Position numbers and translations under genes: made by a program. The notes below the pieces were generated by a model. It was given only the letters and a program-made list of their open reading frames with translations, made no database searches and was not told where the DNA came from. Of a DNA stretch of 56,584 nucleotides, positions 10,725 through 22,552 are shown one piece after another (position 1 is the stretch's first letter; each line of letters opens with the position of its first letter). The DNA is from Hymenochaete sp. R1. Lineage: Eukaryota; Basidiomycota; Agaricomycetes; Hymenochaetales; Hymenochaetaceae. The stretch is taken from positions 1 through 56,584 of the forward strand of contig JAFREE010000157.1 in the NCBI GenBank assembly GCA_019400425.1, in the 5' to 3' direction.

Positions 10725-11976
10725 ATGAGCCTCCACTGGTCGTCAACCGACTCCTCTCGCCCGAGGGATGAAACTTCCGCGTCAGTATTGAATTCGCCAA
10801 GGCAGAATGAAGCTGCGGGTCCTTCCCAACTGCCTTCGCAAGACAGACAGATCGGCCTGCAGGCTATCAATGACTTCGATTTTGAAACGCTCATAGAGCT
10901 TCTGGGGACCAACGGAAGGAAGCGCAACGTGGAATCGGTTCCAGAAACTGCTCTTGAAAATGTAGAACGATCGCGCATTGACGATTTACCTGTGGAGTCT
11001 AATGTTGAAGTTCAGGCCCACAATGGGAACGCAAATAACTTCATCGACGACGATATCATCGACACTGAACCACAACAATCAGTTCGACCGGTGCGAACAA
11101 GCGAAACAAAAGCGCGACGAGAAGTAGACACAAATGCTGGTGCGGGTATTCGAACACTGGCCATGGAGCCCGGAGGTAGAGCGCGACCTTCCTCTCGTGT
11201 CACCATACCTGACCAGGACGACGAGCCCCGGCGAACTGAAGGTACAAACCATAGCGAAAGGTCGACAGCAGAGCGGAATGTGAGTTGTCGAAGACCTTCT
11301 GTATGGCATTTGTCTACGACTAATTGGTGTTTTAGCCCGGACAGGGTTTCACCAGGCTGAACCAGCAAGTAGATATTGCCGTCTCTGAGACGAAACAGGA
11401 TATTGCAAAACTGCGAAGCCATGTCGAGTCGCTCAAGATCAGTGTAAAAGAGTTTGCGCCTCATATTTACCAAAGGGCATTCGACGACGCTCCAGCGAAG
11501 GTTGAGACTACGCGACAAATACACGAAGCTAGCAATGTTCCTAGTTGCAGCAAGACTGATCCAACCCAAAGGGCGGGCTTGGATGGGACTTTTATCAATT
11601 CATTGACAGAGGCTCAAGCGAAAGACTCACTATTGGTCAGTCTGAACGCATCGTTAATGCTTGCCATACTAAACCCATTATTCAGGCTATCTGTTCAGCA
11701 CTTCAGCTCAAGCCATCGTCAATCCCTCCTTCCAGTGCGCCTTTGCATTCCTGGCGACCTTCTCTGCAAATTGCGGATATCGCGCGAGCGATGCGGTTCG
11801 TAAGCGATATAGATAGACTGGTTTGGAGAACACCTGCTACCCAAAACTCCGTTAATGGAAACCCGACTATGAATGAAATAGTCTTTAGCGAACACAACAT
11901 ACAAGCCATTTTAGACCGCGTACGTCTCTGGGAACGGACTTCTAGGGCTCGTACCAGCCGTTCTGCTCGTGGTTGA
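10725..11976 (+). CDS. unknown protein, disordered N-terminal half and helical C-terminal half
   Basis: I do not recognise this protein. Three exons (10725-11279, 11336-11635, 11686-11976), all phase 0, give 381 residues. Residues 1-185 are rich in Ser, Glu, Asp, Arg and Asn and look disordered; near residue 50 there is a short acidic helix-like stretch (FDFETLIELLG). Exon 2 begins with a predicted coiled coil of regular hydrophobic spacing (QQVDIAVSETKQDIAKLRSH). Exon 3 holds a compact segment with SLQIADIARAMRFVSDIDRL. There is no signal peptide or membrane segment. The ATG at 10725 is preferred because the frame upstream lacks an ATG. Divergent from the WDR7-like gene. Probably a basidiomycete-specific nuclear or cytoplasmic protein, but that is only a guess. 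Confidence 0.7.
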
Positions 11977-12721
11977 CGACTTCTCTCCCCACCACATTTA
12001 TTATGATTATTTGTTTGCTTTGCCGTCTTTGCGTTTGTTTTCTGTTTCCTTGGATATCTTGGGCGTTCACTATCGCCAATGCTAACGTCAAATGCCTTAT
12101 CACAATTCCTTAACTCTTCACGGTTCTTTGGATACCGATTGCAGCATGCATGATACAAGTTGTTGTGTTGCATTGCGCGCAGTCTTCCCTGACACTATTA
12201 CGCGCGAGAAGTTGTTGCTCGAAGCGTCACCAGAACAAAGCTCAACTATTGATTACGTAAGTGTTGTTTTCCTTGCATATCTTTACACGTCTTTTGTCTA
12301 ATGGAAACCCCTATGTTCCTCCATACAAAGGTTCTTTTGTGTGATAATGCACGGGAAGAACACGCCTGATGGGGCGCTCACGTCACCATGGCCATGGCAC
12401 GTCGGTCGCAACTGCTCTTCACTCAGCAATTGTCTTGTAGTGCATTCACCTACGGCACATAATGAAAGGCAAGGCGCTTTGCTATGCGGCTCAGCTTGCG
12501 TTGTCCATTTAACAGTGGACGAGTGATCTCTGGTTGTTGCTCTTTGACCACCTTCAAGTACCTCTCATTGGCGTCCGACCCTCCGCCGTTAACACGCAGC
12601 TGGTGCCTGTTTTCAACCGTTATTGCCTTTTCTCTTATCATCAGCGCAGGACCGCTGGTGTAGACGTATTTTCCGAACGAAACGCTTTCAATACGAACCA
12701 CCTCTACGAACATTCAACTTG
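11977..12721. other. intergenic, 745 bases
   Basis: Contains the 3' region of the unknown gene (T-rich near 12000-12060) and the promoter of the next gene. No coding sequence, TATA box or RNA gene was recognised. Confidence 0.5.
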
Positions 12722-13299
12722 ATGGCGCCTGTTTTCACTGCCCCATTTCTCGCAGGTTCCTCGAATGGACCAAGACTGGTTTCACGCGTCTACGAGGGGG
12801 ACAACTCCACAAACTTTCAACCTACTCCTGCCGCCGCCATCGTTGTTCCGATAGTCATTCTGATTCGTAAGTCGCATTCACATGTTTCCCACCAGGCTCA
12901 CAACTGACTTTCTCACGTTATCTTCCCCCATACTTAGTCGTGCTTCTCTCCGCGGGAGGATACTCATGCTATACGTTCTGGAAGCACCGGAACGACCGCG
13001 AACGCATCATCAAACAATCGACGCCGAAGTCTCGGCGTAAATTCATACCTGACTGGGTCACGAACTGGTTTGGGCCCGTGCAACCCAAGTCGGTGGCCCG
13101 TTCCGGGACAAGCAATAATGGGGTTGCAAGTATCGATAGTCGTCCTTCCAAAACTCACGGTGTGACGAAGGATGTCGACAACGACGCTGCTTCGGATATC
13201 GCTACTCTGCGGCCCGTCGAAATTCAGCTTCCCCATCTTCATCATTCGACTCCAGAAAGGGATGCTGGGAGGCCAAAAGCTTTCGGGGTTCCATTGTGA
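12722..13299 (+). CDS. small single-pass membrane protein, unknown
   Basis: Not recognised by family. Exons 12722-12866 and 12938-13299 give 168 residues. A short N-terminal part with one N-glycosylation sequon (NST) is followed by a hydrophobic segment at about residues 38-59 (AAAIVVPIVILILVLLSAGG), which spans the splice junction. After it comes a basic, probably cytoplasmic stretch (FWKHRNDRERIIKQSTPKSR) and a polar tail. The basic residues right after the membrane segment suggest the N terminus lies outside. No cleavable signal peptide is evident. A splice junction inside or next to the membrane segment is also seen at 15489 and 26378. The ATG at 12722 starts a clean frame. Confidence 0.68.
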
Positions 13300-15488
13300 T
13301 ATGGTAAATTGGGTTTATGCCATTCCCGAAGGTATTCTTTCGGATTCGTAAACACAGGACGCGCTGCCGCCGTTCCACGTTTCCCAACCAAAAGTACTCT
13401 TCGTATCCGCATGATCGCCAGTACGGTACACCGCCTTCTGGTTCTATCTCCACCTCTCTTTTAACCCCAGCAACTCCATTTTCACGATAAGTTACGCCAC
13501 GTATTGCGATAAATATTCAATGCTCCCATGTCTCTTCAATTTATTCTGGTTTTGTTCTGGCTTCTGATTCGTTCTGTTTCTCTTGGCATTTTTTTCCCGA
13601 GCGTCCACGTCCCGTACTATGTCCCTTCATGCATTTAGTCTTACATTTTGTTTTACGTTTCAGTCCGTTGTCGAAATCGTAGCCCGCTCTTCGTTATGTC
13701 CTTTGATGAATCATACATGTACACTACTCTAGTTCCGCACATGTCTCTTCGCTATCGCCTCATTAATTGTATAGCAGGCAGGCAGCGCCTACCTTCCGAG
13801 TCTTGCAGGTTCGCCAGCCTGTTAAAGTTTTTCTCGTCCTTGTTTTGACGTAGACTCGCAATAGGAAGAGTCCTCAGGCTGGGCCATCAAGATGCTCGGA
13901 TCGATAGTCTCATCAAGGAAGTGTGTACTATGTGCCATTATGATTCCTTTGATGTCGGAGTCTTCTCAGTGTTGTGCAACACTTCGACCAGAAAGGAAAG
14001 AAACTCAATTATATCACGCGTGTGGCCATTACCGCTATGGCGTAGAGTTTTGTTCTCCGAGTTAGTGTAGGTGTTTTGATAGGCAAAACGTATCTGAGGT
14101 GCGGCGTCGTGTTCGCAACTCTGTCTTCCTCCCACCATTGGCTTTAGTGCAGTCGGGAGTAAATCCGGAATAATTAATCTTGAGGTGTAAGTCTTTTGAT
14201 TCACGTCAATCCCGATTTTAGCTACTATGATATAGATCGTTTAGATAGCGTACTCAAGTCACTTTACCTGCATTATCTAGCATTGCACTATACTGCACGT
14301 TAATCTCCCGTCGGCACCGCAATTCCCACCAGATTACATTTATCGCTAGTCTTAGTTTATGGCCCCGACAACTAGTACACATTCAGAATTCCACTCAAAC
14401 TCCCACAATTACGCATCCGAAGCTAACGCCGTCGCGGACAGTACGATACATACAGCGCTATACAGTGGAATCGTATCGGCCTCTTTACTCGAGAAGTATG
14501 TGCAGCTTCGAAAGTCTTCCCCTATGATGCACACGTTTCTCATCCTCGGACTCGGAATCGGAGGACGGGTCGGAAGTCACGAACCCACTACGCATGAATG
14601 ATTACTCGACTCGACCAATGCAGGAACGCCCTCGCACGGGACTGACTTGAATCCAGGTCCAACGCCACAGTCCAATCTCATTGCACTCCCGAAAAAGTCG
14701 TGTTATTTGCCAGCGTGCATCTGCTGTATGTCTGCATCTTCCGTTGACCCCGCCCTTCGCTTTCCGTCGCCTTCTTCGGAGCGGGACGAGAGGCGGAAGC
14801 TGGAATGAGATGGAACTTCACGCTGACGTCCTAGTCTAAGTGGCACGACATCCGCTCAAAATCCGATCTACATTTGAACACTCCCGAACCCATTCATGAA
14901 ATGTCAAAAAAGGGTGCTCTGGGGCCGGAAGGCGGTACAAGCAGGACGGGGATCAGTGCTCTCCGAGTCTGGCGTCTGCGGCGGGGACGAGGAATAGCGC
15001 CATCATAACCACCACTGCTTTCAATTAAATCAGCTCGTTCTCTTTCTCATGTTGCGTACCTGCGGCAACTTGCACTCTCCCCAAAGTCTCGATCGACCTC
15101 TTCTTCCTTCGCTTAATTTTCCTATCTCGTCTTGCTTAGGTATACTGAGCGATACCCCAGCTATCCACTCGTTTGATTTTCTTATTTCTAGGCCATTTTG
15201 ACCCTTTCGCCGCTTCACCCGACTCGTGTCCCCTCAGTCGCATCCCGCACTTCTCGTCTCGTTCTCCTTTTTTTTTCTCCACTTTCCGCTACTCAACCCC
15301 ACCCTCACCTTCTTCCTCCGTCATCCTCCTTGGAAAACTTTCCCATATTGTTGAACGGATAGTTATTCCTGCACAGAAAACGGCTTTCCAGCCGCGCGGA
15401 CGCCCCAGGTCTCGCATTCTAGCTCTGGGGACTCCATTTTGGCAGAGATATTTCATAGCTGTCACAGCTACCTGAAATCTGTGCCTAG
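13300..15488. other. intergenic, 2.2 kb, no supported gene
   Basis: Starts with the 3' region of the 12722 gene and ends with the CT-rich leader of the gene at 15489. Short open frames exist (13938-14204 minus, 14359-14601 plus) but show no family resemblance or splice support. I see no RNA gene, repeat or mobile element. Confidence 0.45.
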
Positions 15489-17126
15489 ATGCCTGCTGTC
15501 ATTTCGACAAAGCCTGCGTCATTGGCTTCAAGGGACGCGCCCCCTATCGTCGACAAGCCTGCCTCATCTTTGCTTCCGGGACAAACTATCAGCATTGAAG
15601 GAGGGATCAGTTCAGGTGCAAGCCTCGCTGCTCTCATCGTTGCTACCGGTAAGTCCGCATCCCTAGTTTCTTTTTTTGAAAAATCACCGACTTTTAAAAT
15701 GATATTGACGGTGCTTACTGGCGGTTTGACTTGATAACTTCAATATGTGAATACGAATGTGTCGTTCCTGTGGATTTCGGGTGCGATCCGTTGCCCACCG
15801 CCAGTTATCTTCATCGTCGTCCTGATCGCATTTCAGTATCTGACGGTGCGGATCGAGCGGACTGACACCGCTGCCCCGCACAAGCAGCGGTCAGGCTCAG
15901 ACGCAGATGTGCGCTCAGATGACAGCGGCACTCTCCACTTCCGCCGCCACCGTGACCGCATGTATAAAAACATGGCCATGACGAGCTCCGACTTCCCTTC
16001 GGACCTCCTTCTGCGGGCGAAGGAGATGTACCATAACCTCCTCCATTCACTCAGGCTACGCACTCGGCGGCAGCATCGACCTTCATCCACCATCTCCAGT
16101 ACGAATTCCATATCGAGTTTGCTTAAAATCAAACCTCGACCACCTCCGGATGCGTCGTTCCTCGACCTCCCTTGCCTCTCGCGCTCTAAGCCCCCAAAGT
16201 CGTGGAAGAAGAAATCGGGTGGCCTCAAGCCGCTTCGTCTCTCAGAAAAGCCGGCTGGACACGCCGCGTATACACCACGTACGCCCATCGACGCGACGAC
16301 GCAAAGCATCCTACGCTCTCCGGGAGCATTCGCCGAGTTCTCGGACCCACTTCGAAGTATGAACTTCGTCCGTGCGCAGGACGAGAATCAACGAAGGAAC
16401 GAGAAGGAGGAAGCGATCCGGAAGGAATTTTGGGACGAGAAATATAGCTACTACACGCAATGCAATGCTCCAGCGTTCGCTCCAAAGAAGCCCGCAAGAG
16501 CCAGGCCTGCCGTCGAGCCTGTTTTAGTGAAGAAGGAGAGAGTCGAGTCCGCTGTTCAGACGGTACGGGATCGAGTCTGTGCGAGAGAGGCAGTATGTTA
16601 TGAGGTACTGATGGATCCAGTTGGTCCTTCTGGGAGTAGCTTTTCTTCGAGTCTATCGCCTTCGCCTTCGGTGAAATCGTTTGAATCGTTTGAACGATAT
16701 TCTCCTCGCCCGCTTTCAGACATCTACGAGGAAAGTACCCTTTACTCGTCTATGGCTTCGCCCATATCTACGAGGAATCCTTTCGACTCACGTAACGAGC
16801 GAACCTCCGGTTCACCGCGTTCGCCGATCTCGTCCTATTCATCACGCCCCGTATCATCTATCGACGAGGAGAAAAGCGTTTCCTTGTCGCCGATTCGCCA
16901 ACAATTCCGTCCCCAACACCAACCGCGGAGCTTCTTCGACTTTGATCTCGAAGATTCCGAGCAGGCCTCCTCGATAGGGTCACGAAGAAGGAAGAACAGT
17001 CTTCGGTTCAAGCTTCCGTTGTTGAAGAACATGTCTGTTTCATCATGTGGACTGGATGACGAGGAAAGCATGTTTAGAGTTGGCAGTGTTGGCTCCTTGG
17101 GTTCGCTCGATTCTGTCAAATTGTAG
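15489..17126 (+). CDS. single-pass membrane protein with long Ser/Pro/Arg-rich tail, unknown
   Basis: Exons 15489-15648 and 15805-17126 give 493 residues. The splice joins two halves of one membrane segment at about residues 43-70 (SLAALIVAT then VIFIVVLIAFQYLTV), which supports the model. The short N-terminal part lies on one side. The other 420 residues are basic and low in complexity, with many SP/SPR sites and a short conserved-looking helix (RNEKEEAIRKEFWDEKYSYY) near residue 235. The C terminus is serine- and glycine-rich. Many proline-directed serines suggest phosphorylation, which is inference. Similar architectures are common among uncharacterised agaricomycete membrane proteins. No known domain was recognised. 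Confidence 0.72.
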
Positions 17127-17855
17127 ATGTTAGTTTTTCTTGGTCTCTTCAACACCCAGCCATTCCTTCATTGCTGTTCCTTCGCATTTGTATCGTTGAG
17201 CTGACACCGTCCTTCTTTCTGTTAATCGCTCGCCCTTTCTTCCATTCGATTTTCGATCTTCTCACACGGGAACATTGTTTTAATTGGGAACATACCCCCA
17301 TACCCACACTCATTGGCTGTAACTGTATCACTGACTTTTTGGATTCCGGAAATCTCGTTGTAAACATATATATTTATATAAATAGACTTGCACGCACCGC
17401 TCCGCTCAGTATTGAGTTCAGAAGTATCCTTCATCTGAATCGGGTGTGAAATCTGTGTTACTTGCCAGCGTGTCACTGCTACCCCATGGTCCAGCTCTTT
17501 TGTAAGAGAGCGCAGCCTCATACAGACTTCCGAGCTGCACAAAAAATTCAATTTTCACCTTCCGTATGAATGATAATAGACAATTCGAGTGTTTTATACC
17601 GGCAATCGAGACGAGAGGAGTAAGCGGAGATGATTGCGGCTGAGAAAGAAGCGAGAGGTCGCTGATGCGTCTGGGCTTTCTTTCACACACTTCCTCCTTG
17701 CCCGTCTCTCAGGCTCTGGCTACTATCTCCATCCTCGCCCTCGCCCTCATCCCCTGCCATCTCACGAGCGACGGCAAGACAAGAGCTACGGACATCTAAG
17801 TCAATCTTACAACAAGGCATCTTTCGCGTCTGTTAAATTCACCACTTGGATCCCA
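17127..17855. other. intergenic, 729 bases
   Basis: Holds the 3' region of the previous gene, an A/T stretch (tatatatttatataaatag near 17367) and the leader of the gene at 17856. A frame open upstream of 17856 is judged to be leader, since the protein with regular composition begins at that ATG. Confidence 0.5.
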
Positions 17856-19402
17856 ATGTCACGCCCCAACATGGACTCTGACCGTCGCTCAGCCGTCTCA
17901 TCTTTCTACGGAGGCCGCAAGTCCTCCGTGGACATCTTAAACAATGACGCAGGGTACCGAGATGGTCCCTCAGGCTCACGCCACGACTTATCTCGCGATG
18001 ACGCCTCCTCGTTCTACGGCATGCAGCGTTCAGGAGGTGCGGCGGGGCGTGGGTCATCTGACATGCTCGTCACCCCTGGCTCTGGAGGCGGGAGACCAGG
18101 CTATGGCCAGTCGGCGGGGTACAACAGGCAATCATTCTTCCATGTCGGAAGAGAGGCGCCTGTGAAAGGAGTTACGGACGAGGAAGATGAGTTTATGGGT
18201 TCCGGTAGGAATTTGGGAGGTGCGGGTGGGTTTGGACATGGTGCAGGGCCGAATGGACAGCCGCAGGGCGACGAGGAAGCTGGATGGAACGTCTTTGCGG
18301 ACTTCAATAACTTTGGGCCCCGCTATAGCTCTGCGCTCATCGACAATGACAATGGCGGGTACGTTTGGTTCATCTATCCGTAAATGATTCTTCGGTGTTT
18401 TGACCCCGTTGTCTTTCTCTAGATACCAACGTCTCCAGCCCGAACGCTCAGGCACTCCCGTCAAAGCTGAGGCAGATAATGCCAGCCAGCACACATCTGG
18501 CGCACCTGTTGAGCTCGTCACGGTGCCTGTGCTTGGTGCTGAGTGGAAGAAGACGGAGATGGAGGCGATGACGAAGCGTGGGCGGAAGAAGCAGAAGGAC
18601 GGCAAGCGGGCAGATAACTTCAGGGCTTGGACTCGAGACCAGCGAGGATGCTGTGGCAAGTGGGGTACTCGCAAGCAGATTGCGATTGGGCTCTTCATTA
18701 TTTGCTCCATGTTCGTGACCTTCCCATTGTCTCATTGAAGACTCAGGCTGACACGCACTTTCATACAGCGTCGCTATCGCACTTGCGTTCACTCTCCCCC
18801 GCGTCCCCTCTTTCAGCTTCAACTCCAGTAGCCCCTTACAAAACGGCACCGGCTCGCCCGAGACCCTTTTCTCACGCGCTCCCGCTAATTTCAGCTTCTC
18901 TGCCAAGCTCGATTTAAAGGCGAACACGGACAGCGCGTTCCTACCGACGAAGATGAACAGCATCGACGCGAAAGTATTTGATAGCGAGACGGACATGGAG
19001 GTGGGCACAGGATCGATGGAGACGACGTTCCCCGCGAAGCAGTTCACGGAGTTCCTGCTCCCATTGAACTTCACGTACATCGCACCGAATGATACGGACA
19101 TCACCTGTGAGTTTTTTTGGCCGATTCCCTGACTAAGACACTAACTTGTTGTGATAGGGAATAACTGGTACAATGCATGCAAGAACAAGGCTATATACGC
19201 TGACGGACAGCGTCCAGGTTTGTTCCCATCGTCTTTCTTGCTCCTAAGTGTACACTCTCACGACGTCGATGAATCTTTACCAGGCCTGAACTTCCGCATT
19301 GACATGCAGCTCAGCATCGCAGGTCTCATTGGCACGCGCAAAGCCTCCACTCAGATCAATAACGTAGCGTGCCCCGTCGAGCTATCGCAGACCGCTGCCT
19401 AA
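17856..19402 (+). CDS. type II membrane protein with LEA-2-like extracytoplasmic domain
   Basis: Five exons (17856-18358, 18423-18710, 18769-19106, 19158-19217, 19284-19402) give 435 residues. Residues 1-230 are glycine-, serine- and asparagine-rich and probably disordered. A basic stretch (KKTEMEAMTKRGRKKQKDGK) precedes a membrane segment (QIAIGLFIICSIVAIALAFT) near residues 256-275. The C-terminal part has beta-strand-like text (NFSFSAKLDLKANTDS, LNFRIDMQLSIAGLIG) resembling the LEA-2 fold found after a single membrane span in fungal plasma-membrane and vacuolar proteins. Several NxS/T sequons and a Cys pair (DACKNK-like text and VACPVE) fit a lumenal or extracellular side. Basic-before-membrane topology suggests the N terminus is cytoplasmic. 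The exact family is not certain. Confidence 0.75.
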
Positions 19403-22308
19403 GCTTTGGTACACGCTCATACTCACACCGTCCGTTATTTGCATATGCATTACAATTTCATTTGGTTGTCAAGTTTGGCTTTCTTCTCTGTTCTCTGTTT
19501 CTCGTTCCCCGAACATTCATTACTTTTTTTCGATTTCATTTGGACACTGTACCATTCCTTCAAGGCTCTTCCTTTCTTTCTTTTCTTACTACGCGTTGCT
19601 TAGCATCTCTTCGTCGTCCTCATCTGCATCGTCGCGAAAAAGAGAAGAAAAGAAAGAAATCGGACTTCATCTATGGCATTACACTACTCGATTTTTTTCA
19701 CGTCTCATATCATTGACCCTCTATTCCATTTTTCCGTATGCATTTCTGACGGAATATCGAGGCTCAGATAGACAGTTAAATTTTAATCATTTTCATTGTC
19801 TTAAAAGAGTATTTTGTCTCCCCAATTACGATCGGGAGCCCAATCCCGTTTCGAATGCATCTTCGAGACCTTCCGCTTGCTCCGCCACCCGTGCTCGCAA
19901 TCCAACCATTCTCTCCCCTTCACCTCTTTACCTCTAGCACCATACGCAACTTCTCTTCGTTAATCAAAAGAGACCTTGAGTTAAGGAACTTCCATCCACT
20001 GTTACTCAGAGCATCTATTCCATTATAGTGATAAAAGGAAGTTAAAAGCAATTGTACTTAATTCAGAGCTGGAAACTCAGATCTCTGGGTCGATCGAACT
20101 GGGCGGAGAAGACCAAAAAAAACCAGACCCAGAGTTCCTCAGTTGCCTGTGTAAACTTGGGCCTGAGGACGAAAAATAGCCTAAGATAGGTTTAAGGAAC
20201 GATTCAGCGATGGGCTCGACGCCTAGAACTGGGTCGGGGGGAAAGGCTCTGAGTTGATGATCATAGACTATTTTAATGTTAGAATAGCTTTGATTTTTTT
20301 CTCGGGATCAAGGAACTTGTAAGAATTCGGGGCTGTCTGGACAAGACAACTACACCGGGCGTCCCTTCCTTCAATGCTCATGATCAGCCTGAGATCAAAC
20401 GAGAAATCAAAACTCACGTTCGGACTCAGGCTCCAGAACTTGTGCGTCCTAAAAGTAAAACAGAAAAGAACAAGCAGATCAGCCATTTTTAATCGGAGTC
20501 AAGTGGTACTCTTGTAATAGGAATCGGAGCATACACTGTTACTAATAGTAGCATCTGTCCAAAAACAAACAAGTAAAACTCAAGAATTAAGACATGAAAC
20601 ACTCCCGACTCGAAGATCATTGTCGAAGAGGGGTGCAACACTGGCAGGAGCATCGCTCACCAAAACACCTCCCTCCTGTCTAACCTTCTCACTCATCTAC
20701 GCATGCCACACGACTCGGACGTTCCAGCGTCTTTCAATACTCGTCCGCGCTGGAGCCCTGCTAAGGAGCCAGCGTAGAAGTGTGGAAGGGAGATAGAGGA
20801 GGGGGATGTCGCAGGAGCGACTCTGTTGGGGAACTTGGATATCGTAGTTCACGGCCGATGTGCTAGTGGTAGTAGCGCTTTCCAGTAGAGGATTACGATG
20901 AACCCCCCCCCCCCCCCCGCACACGGACGCGGAGCGTCCTTTCCACTCACCTGGCTGATTGCGTAGACCCCTTTGACGTTTGACCCGCCCATCCCAAAAA
21001 TCGATGTGAGGCTGATCAACACTGGAACCAACGTCCGAGAATTCGCCGCGATCCCGAGGAGTGAACGGGTGAATGATAATGATAGCCAAGAAATACCCAG
21101 GAGCCTGAGGCCTCACCTCGCTTTTATGGCTGAGATCAGGCGGGGTACTTTATCACAAAGAAGTCACGATCATGATAGCTGCAGAGAAAGCCATCTCGGA
21201 CTTTCGAAGGCCAATACGCACTCCAACTTCCAAGCCGATGGATCATGGTTATGGCAGTACTATAGCCTGGGTTTGGACTCGGAACACGGCGCGGTGCGGC
21301 GGTGGAGATTGAGCGAGTGCATCTAAGAGTCGAGAGCAAGAGTCGAGGAGCAAAAGTTCAGGTGCCAGAGAGTTTGGGGGATTACGCCTTTAGGTGGCTT
21401 CATGGCCTGCAATTGATTTGGTCTGATTGATTTGCGGACGTCGATTAGTCGCTCGGTCAGCCACATACACAGATACATGTCAAGATGTTGATGGCTCTGT
21501 CTATTGGTCGTGGTTATCACCCGATTCAAATCGGGCTCTGACATGAATATGGAGCTCTTTGCCTGAAAGAAAAGAGTTTATATTGTTAGTGATGTTGCAG
21601 TGCTCTGGGACAAAGGAAAAGAAAAATTGACATTGGTTCCGTGCACATAAAGAAAAGGTTGTCCTGGTGGGAAGTCCAAGCACTGGCACCCTATCCCTGC
21701 CAGCCGCCTTTACTAACCGGACCGAAAAGTTCGAAAGTTGGTCAAGGATCAAACCCAAGCTCGAACGAGACAAGTGGCGTCATTCCTTGCCTTCTGCCCA
21801 AATTTATCTCCGTGTTCCAACAGACACAAATGGGAACGGTTTTAAGTGGGTGTGTGCCAGTGGGTGTGGGATGGAAGGAGTAGGAGCAGAGGCGCGTCAA
21901 GATGATATCCGCCGGAAACATTCACACGAGTGCATCAGCGGAAAGTCAACGCTGGACTTGTTAGATGAAGAAAAAAAATGGATGACTTTGGGTCCGCATC
22001 GAAAATGTGAGGCTTTGGTTAGTGAGGTGAGCACGGGAATTGTATGATACGACTAGAATACGACAGAAGGGGACGATTGTTATTCCTTGAGATATGACTC
22101 GGATCAGTGTACTTAGCAGCGCGAGTCAAATGACTTGAAGTTGAAGCTGTGTTTCAGTTCGTATCAAGTCGGTTTGAGCTTTGTTTTTTTTAGTTGAACT
22201 CCTTCGTTCCGACTGGGCGAACAACACTTTCATGAACGCGTTTTGTTGAGAATGACATAACTTAATGGGCCACAAGGCACAAGGTACTTCAGGGTCTGCT
22301 AGTACCAC
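19403..22308. other. gene-poor stretch, 2.9 kb, left of the hAT element
   Basis: No supported gene. The first 500 bases are T-rich 3' region. Sequence at 20000-20640 has no frame of note. A 126-codon frame at 21667-22047 has a Cys/His-containing segment but no recognised family (see findings). A pure C run lies at 20903-20918. Confidence 0.45.
20903..20918. repeat. homopolymer run of 16 C
   Basis: Sixteen consecutive C residues on the plus strand. The exact length is uncertain because such runs are error-prone in sequencing and replication. Confidence 0.85.
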
Positions 22309-22316
22309 AGCAACAA
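22309..22316. repeat. 8-bp target site duplication, left copy
   Basis: AGCAACAA directly before the left terminal inverted repeat. It is identical to 24254-24261 directly after the right repeat. Eight bases is the length typical for hAT transposons. Confidence 0.85.
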
Positions 22317-22490
22317 TAGAGCATGTCCCGGATTTGGGGTCCGCGGATCCGGGGCCGCGGACCACGGATCCGGCGTATGCGGATCTGAATCTGGAAGAGG
22401 AAAAATCCGCGGATTTCGGGCCGACGGACCCCGGATTAGGTAGTTAAAATCCGGGAATACGCGGACCGATCCGCGGATCCGGGTATAAGG
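22317..22490. repeat. left terminal inverted repeat and subterminal GATCCGCGGATC-type repeats
   Basis: The 17-base terminal repeat is followed by about six copies of a TCCGCGGA/ATCCGCGGAT palindrome and variants (for example TCCGCGGATCC at 22340). The same motif fills the right end. Confidence 0.75.
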
Positions 22491-22552
22491 CAGAGACCGG
22501 TCGCTCACGCTCAAGCTCATCCAACAACTCATCGACGCTCAACCCTGTCATT

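Noticed and set aside
13938..14204. Minus-strand frame of 88 codons
   Set aside because: No family resemblance, no good flanking exons, composition like the surrounding intergenic DNA.
14359..14601. Plus-strand frame of 80 codons starting at a clean ATG
   Set aside because: No recognised motif, no splice partners; length expected by chance in 2.2 kb.
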